Shown here piece after piece: positions 37,430-50,036 of a DNA stretch of 64,000 nucleotides. Where the stretch lies: assembly GCF_015352955.1 (NCBI RefSeq), contig NZ_JACYOX010000001.1:124001-188000 (forward strand). The letters run 5' to 3'. Under the pieces are notes generated by a model. That model ran no database searches. It worked only from the letters and a program-made list of their open reading frames with translations, and was not told the DNA's origin. Positions within the stretch are counted from its first letter, which is position 1. Every line of letters begins with the position of its first letter. Made by a program: the position numbers and the translations under genes. The DNA is from Noviherbaspirillum soli (lineage in GTDB: Bacteria > Pseudomonadota > Gammaproteobacteria > Burkholderiales > Burkholderiaceae_D).

Positions 37430-40006
37430 TCAGGCCACCCGGCGCGCGTGGCCGAACAGGTAGCCCTGGTAGCCATGGCAGCCATGACGCGCGAGGAAGT
37501 CGCGCTGCGCCTCGACCTCGACTCCTTCGGCGATCACATCCAGCCCGAGTATCCGGCCCAGCGCCAGTATGGTGCGCACGATCGCGGCATCGTTCGGGTC
37601 CACCAGCACGTCCCTGACGAAGGACTGGTCGATCTTGATCTGGTTCAGCGGCAGCCGCTTCAGATAGGACAGCGATGAGTAACCGGTGCCGAAATCATCC
37701 AGCGCGAAGCGTATTCCATGGTTTCTCAGGCCGGCCATCTTGGCGATGGTGTCATCCGGATTCTTCACCAGCACGCTCTCCGTGAGTTCGAGCTTGAGCA
37801 GGCAGGGATCGGCGCCCGCGGACGCAATCGCGGCCAGCACCTGCTGCATGAATTCCGGATGGCCGAACTGGCCGGCGCTGACATTGACTGAAATCGTCAG
37901 ATGCGCATGGTCCGGCCGTGCCGACCAGTTGGCCAGCTGCCGGCAGGCGCTTTGCAAAACCCAGCCGCCGATGCCCCTGATGAGCCCGGTTTCTTCGGCC
38001 ATCGGAATGAAGGCCTGCGGAAAGACCAGGCCATGGCGCGGATGATGCCAACGGATCAGCGCCTCATAGCCAACGGTGCGGCCTGCGCTGTCGACCTGCG
38101 GCTGGTAATGCAGCTCGAACTGATGCTGATGCAGTGCCGCGCGCAGATCACGCTCCAGCGCTACCCGCGCATTGATTGCCGATTGCATGTCGGGGTCGAA
38201 GAAGCAGGCCGTGTTGCGGCCCATCGCCTTGGCATGGTACATCGCCAGGTCTGCCTGCTTGAGCAATTCATCGACTTCGCTGACGCGCCGGTCGAACAGG
38301 GCCACGCCCACGCTGGGCGTGCAGTGATAACCGATGCCATCGAGTTCGAAGCGCGTTGTAAAACCGGCCAGGACCTTGCGCACCACCAGTTCCGCATGGG
38401 CGCCGGCCGTCACCGCGTCGCCGGCAATGTCCTCGATCATGATCACGAACTCATCGCCGCCGAGGCGCGCCACGGTGTTGGACTTGCGCACGCAGCCTTC
38501 CAGGCGGCGTGCGACTGCTTCCAGCAGCCGGTCGCCCTTGTCGTGTCCCAGCGTGTCATTGAGGCTCTTGAAGTTATCGAGGTCGATGAACAGCAGCGCG
38601 CCTATGCGGCCGCTCCGCCTGACGGCATTCAGTGCAAGCCGCAAACGGTCCAGCAGCAGGCGCCGGTTGGGCAGGCGCGTCAGCGGATCATAGAAGGCGA
38701 GCTGCTCGATCTGCTGTTCGGCGAGCTTGCTCCTGGTGATGTCGCGCTGGATGGAAACGAAGTGGCTGATGCGGCCGCTGTCATCTGCAATGGGGCTGAT
38801 GGTCAGGGCCAGCCAGTACTGCTGGCGCTGTTTCCCGTAGTTGATGACTTCGCTGTACACGGGCTCGCCTTGCTGCAGCGCTGCGCGGATACGGTCCAGC
38901 TCGGCGCGACTGGTCTCCGGGCCCTGCAGCAGGCGCGGGGAACGGCCCATGATGTCCTGCGCGCTGTAGCCGGTCAGGCGCTCGAATGCGTCGTTGACGA
39001 ACACCACGCGCGGTCCCGGCTCATCGAGCGGGCTGGCGTCGGTGATCATCACCACCTCATTGACGCGCGACATGCAGGTATGGAAGAGCCTCAATCTTTC
39101 CTGGCTTAGCCGATGCTGCGTGATGTCCTGCATGGTGCCCACGATGGTGGCGCCTTCCTTGTCGTCGCACAGCTCCGCCCGCTGCATCACGTAGGTCGTG
39201 CCGCCCTGCGCGGTGATGATCCGGTGTTCCAGTTGCATGGGCTTGCGATGGCGCACCATGGCGTGCAGGTGCCGCAGCAAGCGCCGGCGGTCCGGTTCGG
39301 GCACCCTGGCCATCAATGCCCTGGCAGCCACGGTGCCGTCCACCTCCGCGCGCAGTCCAAGGATGGAATGGAACTCTTCGGACCCGTGCAGGCGGCCGGT
39401 GCCGAGCCGCATTTCCCAGCTGCCTACGCCGGCAATACGCTGCGCCTGCTTCAGATGGTCCGAGAACTGTCTGATTTCCTGGTTCATCCGGCCCAATTCG
39501 GCGGCAGTCCGTTCCAGCTCGCGATTGCGCTGGCGCAGTTCGAGCAGCGCCATGATCTGGTCCGCCAGCATGCGCAGCATGCGGATGCGGACTTCATCCA
39601 GCGTGCGCGGCACCGTGTCCATCACGGCCAGCGCGCCCAAGGCATAGCCGTTGCGGGAAACCAGCGGACAGCCCGCATAGAAGCGCAGTCCGGGCGGACC
39701 GGTGACCAGTGGATTGCCCGCAAACAGCGGGTGGTCTGCCGCATTGGTGACGATGAATGGCTGGCTGCCGCGTATCGTCTGATCGCAGAAGGCAATCGAC
39801 CTCTCCGTCTGCTTCAATGCGAGTCCAACCGACGACTTGAACCACTGGCGACGCTCATCCAGCAGGGTGATGACGGCGATGGGCGTATCGCACAGGCTGG
39901 CGGCGGATTCGGCAATACGGTCGAAGGCTTCTTCGGGGGCGGTATCGAGCACGTCGAGCGAGAGCAGAACTTCAAGTCGACGCCGCTCGTGTTGCTGGAT
40001 GTCCAT
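37430..40006 (-). CDS. Cytoplasmic GAF-PAS-GGDEF-EAL protein
   Basis: An 858-residue c-di-GMP enzyme from ATG 40006; the longer in-frame reading upstream is low-complexity and unlikely. Order: GAF domain (about 10-160), two PAS-type regions (about 190-420, the second with a PAC-like end), GGDEF domain with ARLGGDEFVIM, EAL domain with YEALIRW, ELTES, LDDFGTGYS and VIAEGVE. No membrane segment is seen. The C-terminus ends GYLFGHARRVA instead of the common FSRP-type end, a small deviation. Confidence 0.9.
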   Translation of the reverse strand: MDIQQHERRRLEVLLSLDVLDTAPEEAFDRIAESAASLCDTPIAVITLLDERRQWFKSSVGLALKQTERSIAFCDQTIRGSQPFIVTNAADHPLFAGNPLVTGPPGLRFYAGCPLVSRNGYALGALAVMDTVPRTLDEVRIRMLRMLADQIMALLELRQRNRELERTAAELGRMNQEIRQFSDHLKQAQRIAGVGSWEMRLGTGRLHGSEEFHSILGLRAEVDGTVAARALMARVPEPDRRRLLRHLHAMVRHRKPMQLEHRIITAQGGTTYVMQRAELCDDKEGATIVGTMQDITQHRLSQERLRLFHTCMSRVNEVVMITDASPLDEPGPRVVFVNDAFERLTGYSAQDIMGRSPRLLQGPETSRAELDRIRAALQQGEPVYSEVINYGKQRQQYWLALTISPIADDSGRISHFVSIQRDITRSKLAEQQIEQLAFYDPLTRLPNRRLLLDRLRLALNAVRRSGRIGALLFIDLDNFKSLNDTLGHDKGDRLLEAVARRLEGCVRKSNTVARLGGDEFVIMIEDIAGDAVTAGAHAELVVRKVLAGFTTRFELDGIGYHCTPSVGVALFDRRVSEVDELLKQADLAMYHAKAMGRNTACFFDPDMQSAINARVALERDLRAALHQHQFELHYQPQVDSAGRTVGYEALIRWHHPRHGLVFPQAFIPMAEETGLIRGIGGWVLQSACRQLANWSARPDHAHLTISVNVSAGQFGHPEFMQQVLAAIASAGADPCLLKLELTESVLVKNPDDTIAKMAGLRNHGIRFALDDFGTGYSSLSYLKRLPLNQIKIDQSFVRDVLVDPNDAAIVRTILALGRILGLDVIAEGVEVEAQRDFLARHGCHGYQGYLFGHARRVA

Positions 40007-40309
40007 AGCCTTTGCGCGAAGGCTCCCATTCCGAGGTATGCCGGTAAGTGTACAACCAGCATTGCCGGATGCAAGCGGCAAAGGCAGGCTGCATGGCGCT
40101 GTTGCGGGCAAGCAGGCGCATTGCTCCTGCTCTGCCCTGGATGCAGGCAGGAATAGGCGGCCGCATCGAGTCGCCGCGGCAAGGCTGAATCCTGACTTGA
40201 CAGCGCATTCGTTGCAGCCCATGGTGAGGGTACCGGTTTGCCGGTCCTGATCGCGGATCGTGCATTCCGGAAAGCGATTTGCCTTTCATCAAGCAAACTG
40301 GCAGGAGGC

Positions 40310-40462
40310 ATGAACCTATCCTGGGCGTTCAACTCCTACCTGCTCCAGATTGGAATAGGAGAACTTCATGAATGTATTGATTACCGGACACCACATCGAC
40401 TTGACTCCCGCCATCCGGGAATATGTGGAAACCAAGCTGGACCGGGTCGTAAGCCATTTTGA
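40310..40462 (+). CDS. Possible leader peptide overlapping hpf
   Basis: An ATG at 40310 lies seven bases after a perfect AGGAGG and opens a 50-codon frame that runs through the hpf start region in another frame. Codon content is not distinctive. It could be translated to control access to the hpf start, or could be chance. Recorded as a candidate only. Confidence 0.25.
   Translation: MNLSWAFNSYLLQIGIGELHECIDYRTPHRLDSRHPGICGNQAGPGRKPF
40333..40361 (+). promoter_or_regulatory. Possible hairpin covering the hpf ribosome-binding site
   Basis: CTCCTA (40333-40338) can pair with TAGGAG (40356-40361), and the latter contains the hpf ribosome-binding site. The loop is 17 bases and the stem is only 6 pairs, so stability is uncertain. 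Confidence 0.3.
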
Positions 40463-40709
40463 TCAGGTCATCGACGTGGCCGTGATCCTTGGCGTCGAAG
40501 CGCCTGCCGAGAAGGAAAAGCGCCAGCGCGCGGAAGCGAACCTGCGCATCAAGGGCGATGTGATCCACGCCGAAAGTTATGCGGAAAACCTGTATGCAGC
40601 GATCGACCTGATGGTCGACAAGCTCGAGCGCCAGGTGCAGAAGATCAAGGGCAAGGTGCAGGGTCACCGGCAGGAGAGCGCGAAGCGGATGCCGGAGGAA
40701 GAAATCTGA
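40368..40709 (+). CDS. hpf: Ribosome hibernation promoting factor (HPF/RaiA family)
   Basis: A 113-residue short-form HPF that binds the ribosome in stationary phase. It begins MNVLITGHHIDLTPAIREYVE, includes a conserved central strand-helix region (GDVIHAESYAENLYAAIDLMVDKLERQVQKIK) and a short charged tail. Length fits short HPF without the dimerisation domain. In many relatives hpf is beside rpoN; here it stands alone after a c-di-GMP gene and could be an additional copy. Confidence 0.92.
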   Translation: MNVLITGHHIDLTPAIREYVETKLDRVVSHFDQVIDVAVILGVEAPAEKEKRQRAEANLRIKGDVIHAESYAENLYAAIDLMVDKLERQVQKIKGKVQGHRQESAKRMPEEEI

Positions 40710-41045
40710 TCAGGCATTGCCGCCCGTTTGGCCAGGAGTTGCCTGCCTTGGCCCCTTCGGTGCAGTAGCGGGACAGCATTGCACCGCGGGTGGCCCAAGG
40801 ACAGCGCGACGCCGCGCCTGCTCCTGGCCACCGGTCGTTTCATTCTTCTTCAAGGTATTTCGCCTGGCAGGCTGCGATCGGGCAGCCTTCGCCCCAGAGA
40901 TTCAAGGACGAATGCCGGCGTCATAGCACCGCGTTTCAAGCGTGTCAGAAAGCATCCTTGCGCCGTTCGTCATGGTTGACTCGGTAGCCATAAAAAAGCA
41001 CGCATGCATCCCTGCATGCGTGCCCAAACCGCAGGAACGTCGGCC
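40710..41045. other. Intergenic region with one terminator
   Basis: About 336 bases between hpf and the minus-strand acyl-CoA synthetase. Apart from the terminator at 40991-41023, nothing was recognised. Short open frames here show no ribosome-binding site or protein-like pattern. Confidence 0.5.
40991..41023 (-). terminator. Terminator of the acyl-CoA synthetase gene
   Basis: GCACGCATGCA (40998-41008) pairs perfectly with TGCATGCGTGC (41013-41023). On the minus strand the stem is followed by TTTTTT. It lies 23 bases past the synthetase stop. Confidence 0.9.
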
Positions 41046-42725
41046 TTAGTCCGCCGCCAGCCCCAGGTCCGTCGCCACCTGCTTGCGCAGCATGAATTTC
41101 TGTATCTTCCCGGTCACCGTCATCGGGAAGCTTTCCACGAAGCGCACATATCTCGGGATCTTGTAATGCGCGATCTGCCCATTGCAGAAGGCCCTGATCT
41201 CGTCGGCATCGGCCTGCATGCCCGGCCGCAAGATGATGCAGGCGCATAGTTCCTCGCCATACTTCGGGTCCGGCACGCCCACGCATTGGACGTCCAGCAC
41301 CTTCGGGTGGCGGTACAGGTATTCCTCGACCTCGCGCGGATAGATGTTCTCGCCGCCGCGGATCACCATGTCCTTCGAACGGCCGACGATGCTGCAGAAG
41401 CCGTTGTCATCGATTACGGCCAGGTCGCCGGTATGCATCCAGCGCGCCGCATCGATGGCTTCGCGGGTCTTTTCCTCATCGCCCCAGTAGCCCAGCATCA
41501 CGGAATAACCGCGGGTCAGCAGTTCGCCCTTTTCGCCGCGCGGCACGATGCGGCCTTCGGCGTCGACGATCTTGACTTCCAGGTGCGGGTGCACCCGGCC
41601 CACGGTGGAGACGCGCAGGTCGACCGGATCGTCCACCGAGCTCTGGAAGCTCACCGGCGAAGTCTCGGTCATGCCGTAGGCGATCGTGATTTCCTTCATG
41701 TGCATCTGCTCGATCACCCGCGTCATCACCTGGATCGGGCAGGGCGAGCCGGCCATGATGCCGGTGCGCAGGCCGGAGAGGTCGTAGCCTGCGAAGTCGG
41801 GATGGTCGAGAATGGCGATGAACATGGTCGGCACGCCATGCAGGCCGGTGCATTTTTCCGACTGCACGGTCTCGAGCACTGCCTTGGCGTCGAAACCCTC
41901 GCCGGGGTAGATCATCGCCGCGCCATGCGTCACGCAGGCCAGGTTGCCCAGCACCATGCCGAAGCAGTGGTACAGCGGCACCGGGATGCACAGCCTGTCC
42001 TTCTCGGTCAGGCGCATCGCTTCGCCAATGAAGAAGCCGTTGTTGAGGATGTTGTGATGGGTCAGCGTCGCGCCCTTGGGCGCGCCGGTGGTGCCGGAGG
42101 TGAACTGGATATTGACGGCGTCATCGAATTGCAGCGTGGCGGCGATGCGCTCCATCTGTTCCAGGTCGGCGGCATTGGCCGATTCCAGCACCGCGTCGAA
42201 GTTCAGCATGCCGGGCGTGTTCTCGCTGCCCAGCCGGATCACATGGCGCAGGTGCGGCAGCCGGGCCGACTTCAGCGCGCCTGGCGCGCTGTGATGAATT
42301 TCCGGCACGACGTCCTGCAGCATCGCGATGTAATCGCTGCTCTTGAAGCTGGGCGCAAGGATCAGCGCGCTGCACTGCACCTTGTCCAGCACGTATTCCA
42401 GCTCGGAGCGTCGATAAGCCGGGTTGATGTTGACCATCACCAGGCCGGCCTTGGCGGTGGCGAACTGGGTCAGCACCCATTCCGCGCAATTCTGCGACCA
42501 GATGCCGATCCGGTCGCCGGGGTTCAGGCCGAGCCTTTGCAAACCGGCGGCGAGCCGGTTCACGCGCTCGTGGAACTGCCGGTAAGTCCAGCGCACGTTC
42601 TGATGCGCCACCACCAGCGCCGGCTGGTCGCCATGACGCTCTGCCACGCCGTCCAGGAAGGCGCCGATTGTTTCGCCGATCAACGGCACATCATGGGCGC
42701 CGTGGACGTAGCTTGCCTGCTGCAT
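41046..42725 (-). CDS. AMP-binding acyl-CoA synthetase
   Basis: A 559-residue adenylate-forming ligase. It carries the AMP motif [26 protein letters not shown], the acyl-adenylate motif [10 protein letters not shown], and the C-terminal hinge [20 protein letters not shown] with the catalytic Lys in [10 protein letters not shown]. It would activate a short- or medium-chain acid to acyl-CoA. It is divergent from the liu genes and next to a Liv-type binding protein, so a branched-chain or related acid substrate is likely. ATG 42725 was chosen over an upstream start lacking family match. Confidence 0.92.
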   Translation of the reverse strand: MQQASYVHGAHDVPLIGETIGAFLDGVAERHGDQPALVVAHQNVRWTYRQFHERVNRLAAGLQRLGLNPGDRIGIWSQNCAEWVLTQFATAKAGLVMVNINPAYRRSELEYVLDKVQCSALILAPSFKSSDYIAMLQDVVPEIHHSAPGALKSARLPHLRHVIRLGSENTPGMLNFDAVLESANAADLEQMERIAATLQFDDAVNIQFTSGTTGAPKGATLTHHNILNNGFFIGEAMRLTEKDRLCIPVPLYHCFGMVLGNLACVTHGAAMIYPGEGFDAKAVLETVQSEKCTGLHGVPTMFIAILDHPDFAGYDLSGLRTGIMAGSPCPIQVMTRVIEQMHMKEITIAYGMTETSPVSFQSSVDDPVDLRVSTVGRVHPHLEVKIVDAEGRIVPRGEKGELLTRGYSVMLGYWGDEEKTREAIDAARWMHTGDLAVIDDNGFCSIVGRSKDMVIRGGENIYPREVEEYLYRHPKVLDVQCVGVPDPKYGEELCACIILRPGMQADADEIRAFCNGQIAHYKIPRYVRFVESFPMTVTGKIQKFMLRKQVATDLGLAAD

Positions 42726-42797
42726 GAAAAGTCTCCTGTGATCCGTTGCGAGAAAAGGCCGCGGCCTGCGCGGCTCATCAAGCATTGCAAAAAAAGC

Positions 42798-44012
42798 TTA
42801 CTGCTGCCTGACCAGCGGGCAGCCGGACTGGGCCAGCGGCCGGAATGCTTCATTGCCGGGCACGGTGCCGATGATCTTGTAGTAGTCCCAGGGCGCCTTG
42901 GACTCGGCCGGCTTCTTCACCTGCAACAGCAGCATGTCGTGGACCACGCGGCCGTCGGCGCGCAGCGTGCCCTTGGGAATCACCACGTCGGAAATCGGCA
43001 GCTCGCGCATCTTCTTCATCACCGCGCCGGTCTCGTCGGTGCCGGCGGCCTTGATCGCCTTCAGGTAATGGGTCACGGCCGAGTACATGCCGGCCTGCGC
43101 CATGGTCGGCATCTTTTTCTGGATCTCGAAGAAGCGGCGCGACCAGGCGCGGGTTTCATTGTTTGCGTCCCAGTAGAAGCCCTCGGTCAGGTACATGTCC
43201 TGGGCATAGTTCAGGCCGATTGCATGAACGTCGCTGATGAACATCAGCAGCGGCGCAACCAGTTGCCCCTTGGAGGCGATGCCGAACTCGCCCGCCTGCT
43301 TGACCGCATTCACGGTGTCGCCGCCTGCATTGGCCAGGCCGATCACCTTGGCCTTGGAAGTCTGGGCCTGCAGCAGGAAGGAAGAGAAGTCGCTGGCATT
43401 GAGCGGGTGGCGCACCGAGCCCAGCACCTTGCCGCCGCCGGCGGCCACCACATCCGACACATCCTTTTCCAGCGACTTGCCGAAGGCATAGTCGGCTGTC
43501 AGGAAATACCAGCTGTCGGCGCCGCGCTTCATCAGCGCGCGGCCGGTGCCGACGGAACTGGAATAGGTGTCGTACATCCAGTGCGCGCTGGTGGGCGTGC
43601 ATTTCTCGTTGGTCACCGTGCTCGATGCCGAGCCCACCACGATGGCGACCTTGTTCTTCTGCTGCGCCACTTCCATCACCGCCAGGGCCACGTTGGTGGG
43701 CACCAGGTCCATCAGCGCGTCGACCTTCTGCTGGTCCACCCATTCCCGCGCCCGTGCCGAGGCAACGTCCGCCTTGTTCTGGCTGTCGGCGCTGACCAGT
43801 TCGATCGGCTTGCCCAGCACGGTCTTGCCGAAGTCGTCGATCGCCATCTTGGCGGCAACGACCGAACCCTTGCCGGACAGGTCGGAATACAGGCCCGACA
43901 TGTCGGTCAGGATGCCGATCTTGACGACGTCGTCGCTGACCTGGGCCGATGCCGAACTGATGCCTGCTGCGATGAGGGCGGCCGCGCAGAGCGTCCTGTT
44001 GAACTGGTGCAT
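42798..44012 (-). CDS. Branched-chain amino acid-type ABC substrate-binding protein
   Basis: Periplasmic Liv/Urt-like binding protein of 404 residues from ATG 44012, with a signal peptide (LCAAALIAAGISSASAQ). The mature start KIGILTDMSGLYSDLSGKGS is typical of the family. LivHMGF permease genes are absent nearby, so it either serves a distant transporter or the others lie elsewhere. The long in-frame upstream extension is not protein-like. Confidence 0.9.
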   Translation of the reverse strand: MHQFNRTLCAAALIAAGISSASAQVSDDVVKIGILTDMSGLYSDLSGKGSVVAAKMAIDDFGKTVLGKPIELVSADSQNKADVASARAREWVDQQKVDALMDLVPTNVALAVMEVAQQKNKVAIVVGSASSTVTNEKCTPTSAHWMYDTYSSSVGTGRALMKRGADSWYFLTADYAFGKSLEKDVSDVVAAGGGKVLGSVRHPLNASDFSSFLLQAQTSKAKVIGLANAGGDTVNAVKQAGEFGIASKGQLVAPLLMFISDVHAIGLNYAQDMYLTEGFYWDANNETRAWSRRFFEIQKKMPTMAQAGMYSAVTHYLKAIKAAGTDETGAVMKKMRELPISDVVIPKGTLRADGRVVHDMLLLQVKKPAESKAPWDYYKIIGTVPGNEAFRPLAQSGCPLVRQQ

Positions 44013-44238
44013 GCAATGTCTCCGTTGGTGTGCGTGTGATGGGTCATGCCAGGGCGGCGCCGCTGTTATTGTTTTTCGCCGCTTCGCGCATGTTTGCCGC
44101 AAGGCGTTAACCAAGCCGCGCCGCCTTGCCGAAAGACACCGTTGGCATGCGATCTTTGAGTAAGGCTCAGTTAATTGCAGCCGATTGTATGTGCGATAAC
44201 GGCATGATGGCAAGCGAATGTTTGTTGAATTAGTACTG

Positions 44239-44266
44239 TCAAAAACAAGATTTTGTGAGCTATACT
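44239..44266 (+). promoter_or_regulatory. Candidate promoter/operator of the liu operon
   Basis: An imperfect inverted repeat (TCAAAAAC at 44239-44246, TTTTGTGA at 44251-44258) is followed at once by TATACT (44261-44266), a plausible -10 box. It is about 80 bases upstream of liuA in the divergent region 44013-44343. Binding by the TetR-type regulator at the operon end is inferred. Confidence 0.35.
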
Positions 44267-44343
44267 CAGAAAACCGTGCGGCCACCTTCGCTTTGTGCGA
44301 CCGGCTGCATTCCCGCACTCTTCAACCACAGGACCCTGCAGTC

Positions 44344-45540
44344 ATGGCACAAACATTCCTCAATCTCCCGGGTTTAACTTTCGACCATGGCGAAGACATC
44401 GCCGCGCTGCGCGAGACGGTGCAGCAGTTCGCGCAGGACCAGATCGCGCCGCGCGCCGCCGAGATCGACCGCACCGACCAGTTCCCGATGGACCTGTGGA
44501 AAAAGATGGGCGAGCTGGGCCTCTTGGGCATTACGGTGGATGAGGAGTACGGCGGCAGCGCCATGGGCTACCTGGCCCACATCGTGGCCATGGAGGAAAT
44601 CTCGCGCGCCTCGGCCTCGGTCGGCCTGTCCTACGGCGCGCATTCCAACCTGTGCGTGAACCAGATCCGCCGCAACGGCAGCGACGAGCAGAAGGCCAGG
44701 TACCTGCCCAAGCTGATCTCCGGCGAGCATGTCGGCGCGCTGGCCATGTCGGAGCCGAATGCCGGCTCGGACGTGGTGTCGATGAAGCTGCGCGCGGATT
44801 TCCGTGGCGACCGCTGGGTGCTCAACGGCAGCAAGATGTGGATCACCAACGGCCCGGATGCGGATGTGCTGGTGGTGTATGCCAAGAACGATATCGAGGC
44901 CGGTCCGCGCGGCATGACGGCCTTCCTGATCGAGAAGGGCTTCAAGGGTTTCTCGGTGGCGCAGAAGCTCGACAAGCTGGGCATGCGCGGCTCGCACACT
45001 GGCGAGCTGGTGTTCCAGGACTGCGAGGTGCCGGCGGAAAATGTGCTGGGCGGCCTGGGGCGCGGCGTGAACGTGCTGATGTCGGGGCTGGACTACGAGC
45101 GCACGGTGCTGTCGGGCGGTCCGCTGGGCATCATGTCGGCCTGCATGGATGCGGTGGTGCCGTATGTGCATGACAGGAAGCAGTTCGGCCAGCCGATCGG
45201 CGAATTCCAGCTGATGCAGGGCAAGCTGGCCGACATGTATTCGACGATGATGGCCTGCCGGGCGTATGTGTACGCGGTGGGCCAGGCCTGCGACCGGGCG
45301 AAGACGCCGGACGCGGTGCGGGCCTTGAGGAAGGACGCGGCCGGCGCGATTTTGTACTCGGCGGAGAAGGCGACCTGGATGGCGGGCGAGGCGATCCAGG
45401 CGCTGGGCGGCAACGGCTACATCAACGAATATCCGGTGGGGCGGCTGTGGCGCGATGCCAAGCTCTACGAAATCGGCGCCGGCACCAGCGAGATCCGGCG
45501 CATGCTGATCGGCCGCGAACTGTTCGCCGAAACCCGGTAA
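44344..45540 (+). CDS. liuA: Isovaleryl-CoA dehydrogenase
   Basis: FAD enzyme that converts isovaleryl-CoA to 3-methylcrotonyl-CoA in leucine breakdown. From ATG 44344 it is 398 residues. The catalytic Glu in the isovaleryl-type position is seen in [15 protein letters not shown]. Acyl-CoA dehydrogenase signatures [17 protein letters not shown] and the C-terminal [14 protein letters not shown] are also present. An in-frame extension from 44218 overlaps the promoter and is not likely used. It is first in the liuABCD run, followed 30 bases later by the carboxylase beta subunit. Confidence 0.95.
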   Translation: MAQTFLNLPGLTFDHGEDIAALRETVQQFAQDQIAPRAAEIDRTDQFPMDLWKKMGELGLLGITVDEEYGGSAMGYLAHIVAMEEISRASASVGLSYGAHSNLCVNQIRRNGSDEQKARYLPKLISGEHVGALAMSEPNAGSDVVSMKLRADFRGDRWVLNGSKMWITNGPDADVLVVYAKNDIEAGPRGMTAFLIEKGFKGFSVAQKLDKLGMRGSHTGELVFQDCEVPAENVLGGLGRGVNVLMSGLDYERTVLSGGPLGIMSACMDAVVPYVHDRKQFGQPIGEFQLMQGKLADMYSTMMACRAYVYAVGQACDRAKTPDAVRALRKDAAGAILYSAEKATWMAGEAIQALGGNGYINEYPVGRLWRDAKLYEIGAGTSEIRRMLIGRELFAETR

Positions 45541-45570
45541 GCCGCACAATCACCAAGGAAGAATGACGCG

Positions 45571-47178
45571 ATGAACAGCATTGAATCCAAGCTCAATCCC
45601 CGCTCCGAGGAATTCCAGGCCAATGCCGCGGCAATGAAGGCCGTGGTCGACGACCTAAAGCAGAAGGTCGCGGCCATCGCCCAGGGCGGCGGCGCCGCTG
45701 CGCGCGACAAGCACACCGCCCGCGGCAAGCTGCTGCCGCGCGACCGGGTGCAGATGCTGCTGGACCCCGGCACGCCTTTCCTCGAACTGTCGCAGCTCGC
45801 TGCCTACGAGATGTACGACAATGCCGCGCCGTCGGCCGGCATCATCACCGGCATCGGCCGCGTGGCCGGCATCGAATGCGTGATCGTCTGCAACGACGCC
45901 ACCGTCAAGGGCGGCACCTATTACCCGATGACGGTGAAGAAGCACCTGCGGGCGCAGGAAATCGCGATGCAGAACAAGCTGCCCTGTATCTACCTGGTCG
46001 ACTCCGGCGGCGCCAACCTGCCCAACCAGGACGACGTGTTCCCCGACCGCGACCACTTCGGACGCATCTTCTACAACCAGGCCAACATGTCGGCCGAGGG
46101 CGTACCGCAGATCGCTGTGGTGATGGGCTCCTGCACCGCGGGCGGCGCCTATGTGCCCGCGATGAGCGACGAGTCCATCATCGTCAAGGAGCAGGGCACC
46201 ATCTTCCTCGGCGGCCCGCCGCTGGTGAAGGCGGCCACCGGCGAAGTGGTGAGCGCGGAAGACCTGGGCGGCGGCGACGTGCATACCCGCCTCTCGGGCG
46301 TGGTCGATCACCTGGCCAAGGACGACCTGCATGCGCTGTCGCTGGCGCGCACCATCGTCTCCAACCTGAACCGGCAGAAGGCGCCCGACATGCTGCTGCG
46401 CGAAGCGGTTGCGCCGAAGTATCCGGCGCAGGAGCTGTATGGCGTGATCCCGGTCGATACCAGGAAGCCGTTCGACGTGCGCGAGGTGATTGCCCGCATC
46501 GTCGACGGCAGCGTGTTCCAGGAATTCAAGGCGCGCTACGGCACCACGCTGGTCTGCGGCTTCGCGCATATCTTCGGCATGCCGGTCGGGATCATTGCCA
46601 ACAACGGCATCCTGTTTTCCGAATCGGCGCTGAAGGGCGCGCACTTCATCGAACTGTGCTGCCAGCGCAAGATCCCGCTGGTCTTCCTGCAGAACATCAC
46701 CGGCTTCATGGTCGGCCGCAAGTACGAGAATGAAGGCATCGCCAGGAATGGCGCGAAGATGGTGACCGCGGTGGCCACCGCCGCCGTGCCCAAGTTCACG
46801 GTGATCATCGGCGGCAGCTTTGGCGCCGGCAACTATGGCATGTGCGGCCGGGCGTTCTCGCCGCGCTTCCTGTGGATGTGGCCCAATGCCCGCATCTCGG
46901 TGATGGGCGGCGAGCAGGCGGCCAGCGTGCTGGCCACCGTCAAGCGCGACGGCATCGAGGCGCGCGGCGGCAGCTGGAGCGCAGAGGAAGAGGGCGCGTT
47001 CAAGACGCCGATCAAGGAGCAGTACGAGCACCAGGGCCATCCGTACTATGCCAGCGCAAGGCTGTGGGACGATGGCGTGATCGACCCGGCCGACACCCGC
47101 ATTGTGCTTGGCCTGGGCCTCTCGGCCGCGCTGAATGCGCCGGTGCCCGAGACGAAGTTCGGCCTGTTTCGCATGTAA
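45571..47178 (+). CDS. liuB: 3-methylcrotonyl-CoA carboxylase beta subunit
   Basis: Carboxyltransferase subunit, 535 residues. It has an N-terminal [17 protein letters not shown] segment, [13 protein letters not shown], and [19 protein letters not shown], followed by the C-terminal carboxyltransferase half with [20 protein letters not shown] and [20 protein letters not shown], typical of methylcrotonyl rather than propionyl carboxylase. It works with the biotin subunit encoded two genes downstream. Order dehydrogenase-beta-hydratase-alpha matches the liu operon of Pseudomonas. Confidence 0.96.
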   Translation: MNSIESKLNPRSEEFQANAAAMKAVVDDLKQKVAAIAQGGGAAARDKHTARGKLLPRDRVQMLLDPGTPFLELSQLAAYEMYDNAAPSAGIITGIGRVAGIECVIVCNDATVKGGTYYPMTVKKHLRAQEIAMQNKLPCIYLVDSGGANLPNQDDVFPDRDHFGRIFYNQANMSAEGVPQIAVVMGSCTAGGAYVPAMSDESIIVKEQGTIFLGGPPLVKAATGEVVSAEDLGGGDVHTRLSGVVDHLAKDDLHALSLARTIVSNLNRQKAPDMLLREAVAPKYPAQELYGVIPVDTRKPFDVREVIARIVDGSVFQEFKARYGTTLVCGFAHIFGMPVGIIANNGILFSESALKGAHFIELCCQRKIPLVFLQNITGFMVGRKYENEGIARNGAKMVTAVATAAVPKFTVIIGGSFGAGNYGMCGRAFSPRFLWMWPNARISVMGGEQAASVLATVKRDGIEARGGSWSAEEEGAFKTPIKEQYEHQGHPYYASARLWDDGVIDPADTRIVLGLGLSAALNAPVPETKFGLFRM

Positions 47179-47187
47179 GGAGACGCC

Positions 47188-47973
47188 ATGGATTACCAGA
47201 CACTGGAAATACGGCAGGAGCAGGCGGTTGCCACCGTCTGGCTGAACCGGCCCGATGTGCGCAATGCCTTCAACGAGACCAGCATTGCCGAACTGACCGA
47301 CGCATTCAGGGCGCTGGATGCGGACAGCTCGGTGCGCGCGGTGGTGCTGGCCGCGCGCGGCGTGGCCTTCTGCGCCGGCGCCGACCTGAACTGGATGAAG
47401 AAGATGGCAGGCTACAGCCGGGAAGAAAACCTGGAAGATGCGGCCGGCCTGGCGGCGATGCTGCGCGCCATCCATGACTGCGGCAAGCCGGTGGTGGCGC
47501 GGGTGCAGGGCGACTGCTATGCCGGCGGCATGGGACTGGCCACCGCCTGCGACATCGTGGTGGCAGCCGAGGCGGCCAACTTCTGCCTGTCGGAAGTGAA
47601 GCTGGGACTGATCCCGGCGACGATTTCCCCCTACGTGATTCGCGCCATGGGCGCGCAGGCGGCGCGCCGCTACTTCATCACCGCGGAACGGTTTTCCGCA
47701 GCCGCCGCGCAGCGCATGGGCCTGGTCCATGAGTGCGTGCCGGCCGATGGGCTGGACGATGCCGTTGGCGCGCTGCTGAAGTCGCTGCTGGCGGCGAGCC
47801 CGGATGCGGTAAGCGCGGCCAAGCGCCTGGTGAACGACGTGGCCGGGCAGCCGCTGACGGATGCGCTGGTGCAGGACACGGTGGTGCGCATCGCTGACAT
47901 CCGCGCATCGGAGCAGGGACGCGAAGGCGTGCGCTCCTTCCTTGAAAAGCGCAAGCCGTCCTGGCTGGAATGA
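47188..47973 (+). CDS. liuC: Methylglutaconyl-CoA hydratase (enoyl-CoA hydratase family)
   Basis: Crotonase-fold hydratase of 261 residues that hydrates 3-methylglutaconyl-CoA to HMG-CoA. The oxyanion segments AARGVAFCAGADLNWMKKMAG and GDCYAGGMGLATACDIVVAA are present, and ADLNWM is characteristic of LiuC. It is located between the two carboxylase subunits, 9 bases after liuB and 14 before liuD, which fits the pathway. Confidence 0.94.
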   Translation: MDYQTLEIRQEQAVATVWLNRPDVRNAFNETSIAELTDAFRALDADSSVRAVVLAARGVAFCAGADLNWMKKMAGYSREENLEDAAGLAAMLRAIHDCGKPVVARVQGDCYAGGMGLATACDIVVAAEAANFCLSEVKLGLIPATISPYVIRAMGAQAARRYFITAERFSAAAAQRMGLVHECVPADGLDDAVGALLKSLLAASPDAVSAAKRLVNDVAGQPLTDALVQDTVVRIADIRASEQGREGVRSFLEKRKPSWLE

Positions 47974-47987
47974 GAACTGGAGAAACC

Positions 47988-49997
<2,010 letters not shown>

Positions 49998-50036
49998 CAT
50001 TGCAAGCCAGCCTGAACAGAAGCCAGACGACAGCCC

